Assembly (NCBI GenBank): GCA_020718315.1
Contig: DYSK01000095.1
Span: forward strand, 1 to 8,311
Direction of reading: 5' to 3'
Length of the DNA stretch: 8,311 nt
From: Draconibacterium orientale
GTDB lineage: Bacteria > Bacteroidota > Bacteroidia > Bacteroidales > UBA12170
This document shows, one piece after another, positions 6,626-8,311 of the stretch (positions within the stretch are counted from its first letter, which is position 1; each line of letters begins with the position of its first letter). The translations under genes were made by a program, and so were the position numbers. The notes below the pieces were generated by a model. The model made no database searches. It was given only the letters and a program-made list of their open reading frames with translations, and was not told where the DNA came from.

Positions 6626-7801
6626 TCAAGAAGCAACATTCATCTTCAGAAGCAGACTCATCTGCAATGAAAGATCGGTAAAAAGCGATGCGGGAGCAAC
6701 GTTTCGTTCAATTTCATAAATGGCCTGATCGAGATTTTTTTGAATTATTGGGGCATTCTTCAGGTGAATAAAAGGAGCAAATTTTATCAAAAAAGTTTCT
6801 TCATGAAGCATGATTCTCACCAGTTTATCGTTGCCATAATTAAGCAAAAGACTTTCGCGAATCATTCGCAAGGTATAGGTCAAAAATCCTTTTTGTTTTT
6901 CGCGTCCAAATTTACTTACCTGTTCAACCCAAGTTTTGATTCCCTCCAAACTTCCCGTTTTATAGCACAAGCGCATCCACTCCACAAAGAGATCGAAATT
7001 TTCTTTCAGTTCGTCCGAGTTGCTGATTATCTCCTTTGCTCTAAAAACATCACCATTCGCCAAACTAACAATGTCGCGAAGTTCCTCCTTTTTCAGATGC
7101 GGAAACTTCTGTTGCAAATACACTGCTAATTTTTTGTCTTCAATTGGAGGAACTAATATAGTTTGAACGCGCGACAAAATGGTTGTCAGCAATTTTTCCT
7201 TTTCTTCGGCCACCAAAAAAACAAGCGTATTGTCGGGTGGTTCCTCTATCAATTTGAGCAATGTATTGGCCGAAGTGTCATTCATTTTTTCGGGCATCCA
7301 CACAATCAAAACCTTGTAACGTGCTTCTGCGGCTTTAAATTGAAGTTGATGAACAATATTTCGGGCTTCTTCTTTGCTTATAAAACCTTGTTTGTTTTCT
7401 ACACCAATGTATTGATACCACTGATAAAGATTTGGATATCCGTTGGTAAGTGCAATGAAATTTTTCCAGTCGTTCAGAAAATCACGACTTACCGGATCTT
7501 TTGAAATTTTCGCTTTCGAAACTTTGGTCGTAGAGCCTTTATTGGTATTTACCGGATAACTAAAAAACAAATCAGGATGACTCATGGCTTCATATTTCCG
7601 GCACGATTCGCACACGCCACAAGAATCATTCTCCAACTTTTGTGTACAATTGATGTATTGAGCATAGGCAAATGCAAGTGCTAGTTTGCCGTTATTTCCG
7701 CTGCCCAAAAACATTTGAGCATGACTTATCCTATTCTCTTTCACAGAGTTAATCAACCGTGACTTTAACGCCTCCTGACCAACAATATCTCTAAATCGCA
7801 T
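6626..7801 (-). CDS. holB: DNA polymerase III subunit delta' (clamp loader)
   Basis: The delta' subunit is part of the clamp-loader ring that opens the beta sliding clamp during replication. The 391-residue product begins with the family motif FRDIVGQE (3-10) and a Gly-rich P-loop region, GSGNNGK (33-39), where Leu follows Lys instead of the usual Thr/Ser. Four cysteines (Cys52, 61, 64, 67) form the zinc module, followed by SHPDLFF. The AAA+ core continues with VLIVWMPEKMN, LLKLIEEPP (181-189) and ILSRVQ (208-213); the classic SRC motif is SRV here. Poor nucleotide-binding residues suit delta', which usually does not bind ATP. Residues about 83-120 form an insert before the next helix, also seen in other Bacteroidota delta' proteins. 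The C-terminal helical collar region is weakly conserved. The gene is transcribed away from the plus-strand gene, with a TAnnTTTG box just upstream of its ATG. Confidence 0.94.
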   Translation of the reverse strand: MRFRDIVGQEALKSRLINSVKENRISHAQMFLGSGNNGKLALAFAYAQYINCTQKLENDSCGVCESCRKYEAMSHPDLFFSYPVNTNKGSTTKVSKAKISKDPVSRDFLNDWKNFIALTNGYPNLYQWYQYIGVENKQGFISKEEARNIVHQLQFKAAEARYKVLIVWMPEKMNDTSANTLLKLIEEPPDNTLVFLVAEEKEKLLTTILSRVQTILVPPIEDKKLAVYLQQKFPHLKKEELRDIVSLANGDVFRAKEIISNSDELKENFDLFVEWMRLCYKTGSLEGIKTWVEQVSKFGREKQKGFLTYTLRMIRESLLLNYGNDKLVRIMLHEETFLIKFAPFIHLKNAPIIQKNLDQAIYEIERNVAPASLFTDLSLQMSLLLKMNVAS

Positions 7802-7817
7802 ATTTTTTAAGCAAGCA

Positions 7818-7825
7818 CAAATGTA
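7818..7825 (-). promoter_or_regulatory. Candidate -7 promoter element of holB
   Basis: The minus strand reads TACATTTG from 7825 to 7818, a full TAnnTTTG match. It ends 16 bases before the holB ATG, so the leader would be about 10 bases. No TTG is found at the proper distance upstream, where the sequence is an A/T run. Confidence 0.45.
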
Positions 7826-7840
7826 ACTTTTTTTGAGTTA
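7824..7840. promoter_or_regulatory. Short dyad between divergent promoters, possible operator
   Basis: TAACT (7824-7828) and AGTTA (7836-7840) form a perfect inverted repeat around a 7-base T-rich centre. The dyad touches the holB -7 box and lies where the -33 region of the plus-strand promoter should be, a suitable place for a regulator. The arms are only five bases in AT-rich DNA, so chance is a serious alternative. Confidence 0.18.
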
Positions 7841-7848
7841 AAAAAAAT

Positions 7849-7856
7849 TATCTTTG
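7849..7856 (+). promoter_or_regulatory. Candidate -7 promoter element of the plus-strand outer-membrane protein gene
   Basis: TATCTTTG followed by CG is a typical Bacteroidota -7 box (TAnnTTTG). Initiation near 7862 would give a leader of about 50 bases before the ATG at 7912. No TTG lies 17-23 bases upstream. The bases before the ATG are A-rich with no Shine-Dalgarno sequence, as is usual in the phylum. Confidence 0.55.
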
Positions 7857-7911
7857 CGTCCTTTAAACCTAGATGCTATTTAAGCGTCTAAATTCTAAAA
7901 TTTTCGAAAAC

Positions 7912-8311
7912 ATGAACAAACAATTAATCCTTTTGGCAAGTTTCATCTTGCTTAGTACTCAAATTTCTTTTGCTCAGACAAAACCACAAGCAACTGGAAC
8001 AAAACCGGCCGGAAGCGGTCAAGGAGCCATGATGGATCCCAATGCCTTACCTAAAATAGGTGTGGTAAAAGGAAATATCATCGACTCAGAAAACGGCGAA
8101 GTGATTGAATATGCTACCATTGCATTGACACACAAAAGACTTAAAAAGATAATGGCTGGAGGCATCACCAACGAAAATGGAATCTTCCAAATAGGTGAAA
8201 TTCCAGTTGGAATGTACGAACTAAAAGTAGAATTTATAGGCTACGAACCTTTTATTATTGATGAAGTCCGCATCACACCCGACCTGAGTGAACATACGTT
8301 CAAGAATATTA
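7912..8311 (+). CDS. Secreted protein with carboxypeptidase-regulatory-like domain, probable TonB-linked outer-membrane protein (N-terminal part)
   Basis: The first 133 codons are present and the rest lies beyond the right edge. A signal peptide (residues 1-21, ending ISFA before QT) indicates export by Sec. A Gly/Pro/Thr-rich linker follows (about 23-48). Residues 51 to about 130 form a CarboxypepD_reg-like beta-sandwich: VVKGNIIDSENGEVIEYATI (51-70), then a GGITNENGIFQIGEIPVGMY stretch (83-102) and LKVEFIGYEPF (104-114). In Bacteroidota this domain at the N-terminus of a secreted protein most often precedes a TonB-dependent receptor or an outer-membrane beta-barrel of the OMP_b-brl_3 type, so the missing part is probably a barrel. 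The ligand cannot be guessed. Other secreted proteins also carry this domain, so the barrel is inferred. The gene is divergent from holB and has its own -7 box. Confidence 0.85.
   Translation, partial: MNKQLILLASFILLSTQISFAQTKPQATGTKPAGSGQGAMMDPNALPKIGVVKGNIIDSENGEVIEYATIALTHKRLKKIMAGGITNENGIFQIGEIPVGMYELKVEFIGYEPFIIDEVRITPDLSEHTFKNI

Noticed and set aside
7160..7180. SRV instead of SRC in the delta' protein, and Leu after the P-loop Lys
   Set aside because: Delta' usually does not bind ATP, and variation at these positions is ordinary in this phylum; it does not suggest a broken gene.

Overview
The window looks like a piece of a Bacteroidota chromosome. It is AT-rich and codes a GldH-type gliding lipoprotein. 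The PBP1A and DNA polymerase III delta' proteins have the layout seen in that phylum. There are no clear Shine-Dalgarno sequences, and several upstream regions carry the Bacteroidota promoter signature TAnnTTTG. The genus cannot be fixed from this stretch; a gliding or formerly gliding lineage is likely.

Seven genes lie on the minus strand and read leftward, and one lies on the plus strand at the right edge. From right to left: a plus-strand gene for a secreted protein with a carboxypeptidase-regulatory-like beta-sandwich (N-terminal part only, probably a TonB-linked outer-membrane protein); a 110-base divergent promoter region; holB (DNA polymerase III delta'); a 129-base gap with a good promoter candidate; then the packed group ricT, gldH and the bifunctional penicillin-binding protein 1A gene. 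After a further 36-base gap comes a second packed group: a DUF4956 membrane protein, a VTC/TTM-fold polyphosphate-polymerase-like protein, and a CotH-like kinase lipoprotein cut by the left edge.

The right-hand part is housekeeping: replication clamp loading, the Fe-S regulatory protein RicT, a gliding lipoprotein and cell-wall synthesis. The left-hand part is the most interesting. In the triad, DUF4956 and VTC abut with no spacer (TAA then ATG), and VTC and CotH share the ATGA overlap, so translation is probably coupled. A match to the Bacteroidota promoter (TTG, 20 bases, TAAATTTG) lies inside the 3' end of the PBP1A gene and could drive the triad on its own. The proteins suggest a membrane module in which a cytoplasmic triphosphate-tunnel enzyme works with a small multi-spanning membrane protein, beside an exported CotH-family kinase carrying a sugar-binding-like domain. 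The substrate and purpose are not known to me and cannot be read from the sequence.

No tRNA, rRNA, CRISPR array, insertion sequence or convincing intrinsic terminator was seen. No gene-free stretch exceeds 130 bases.
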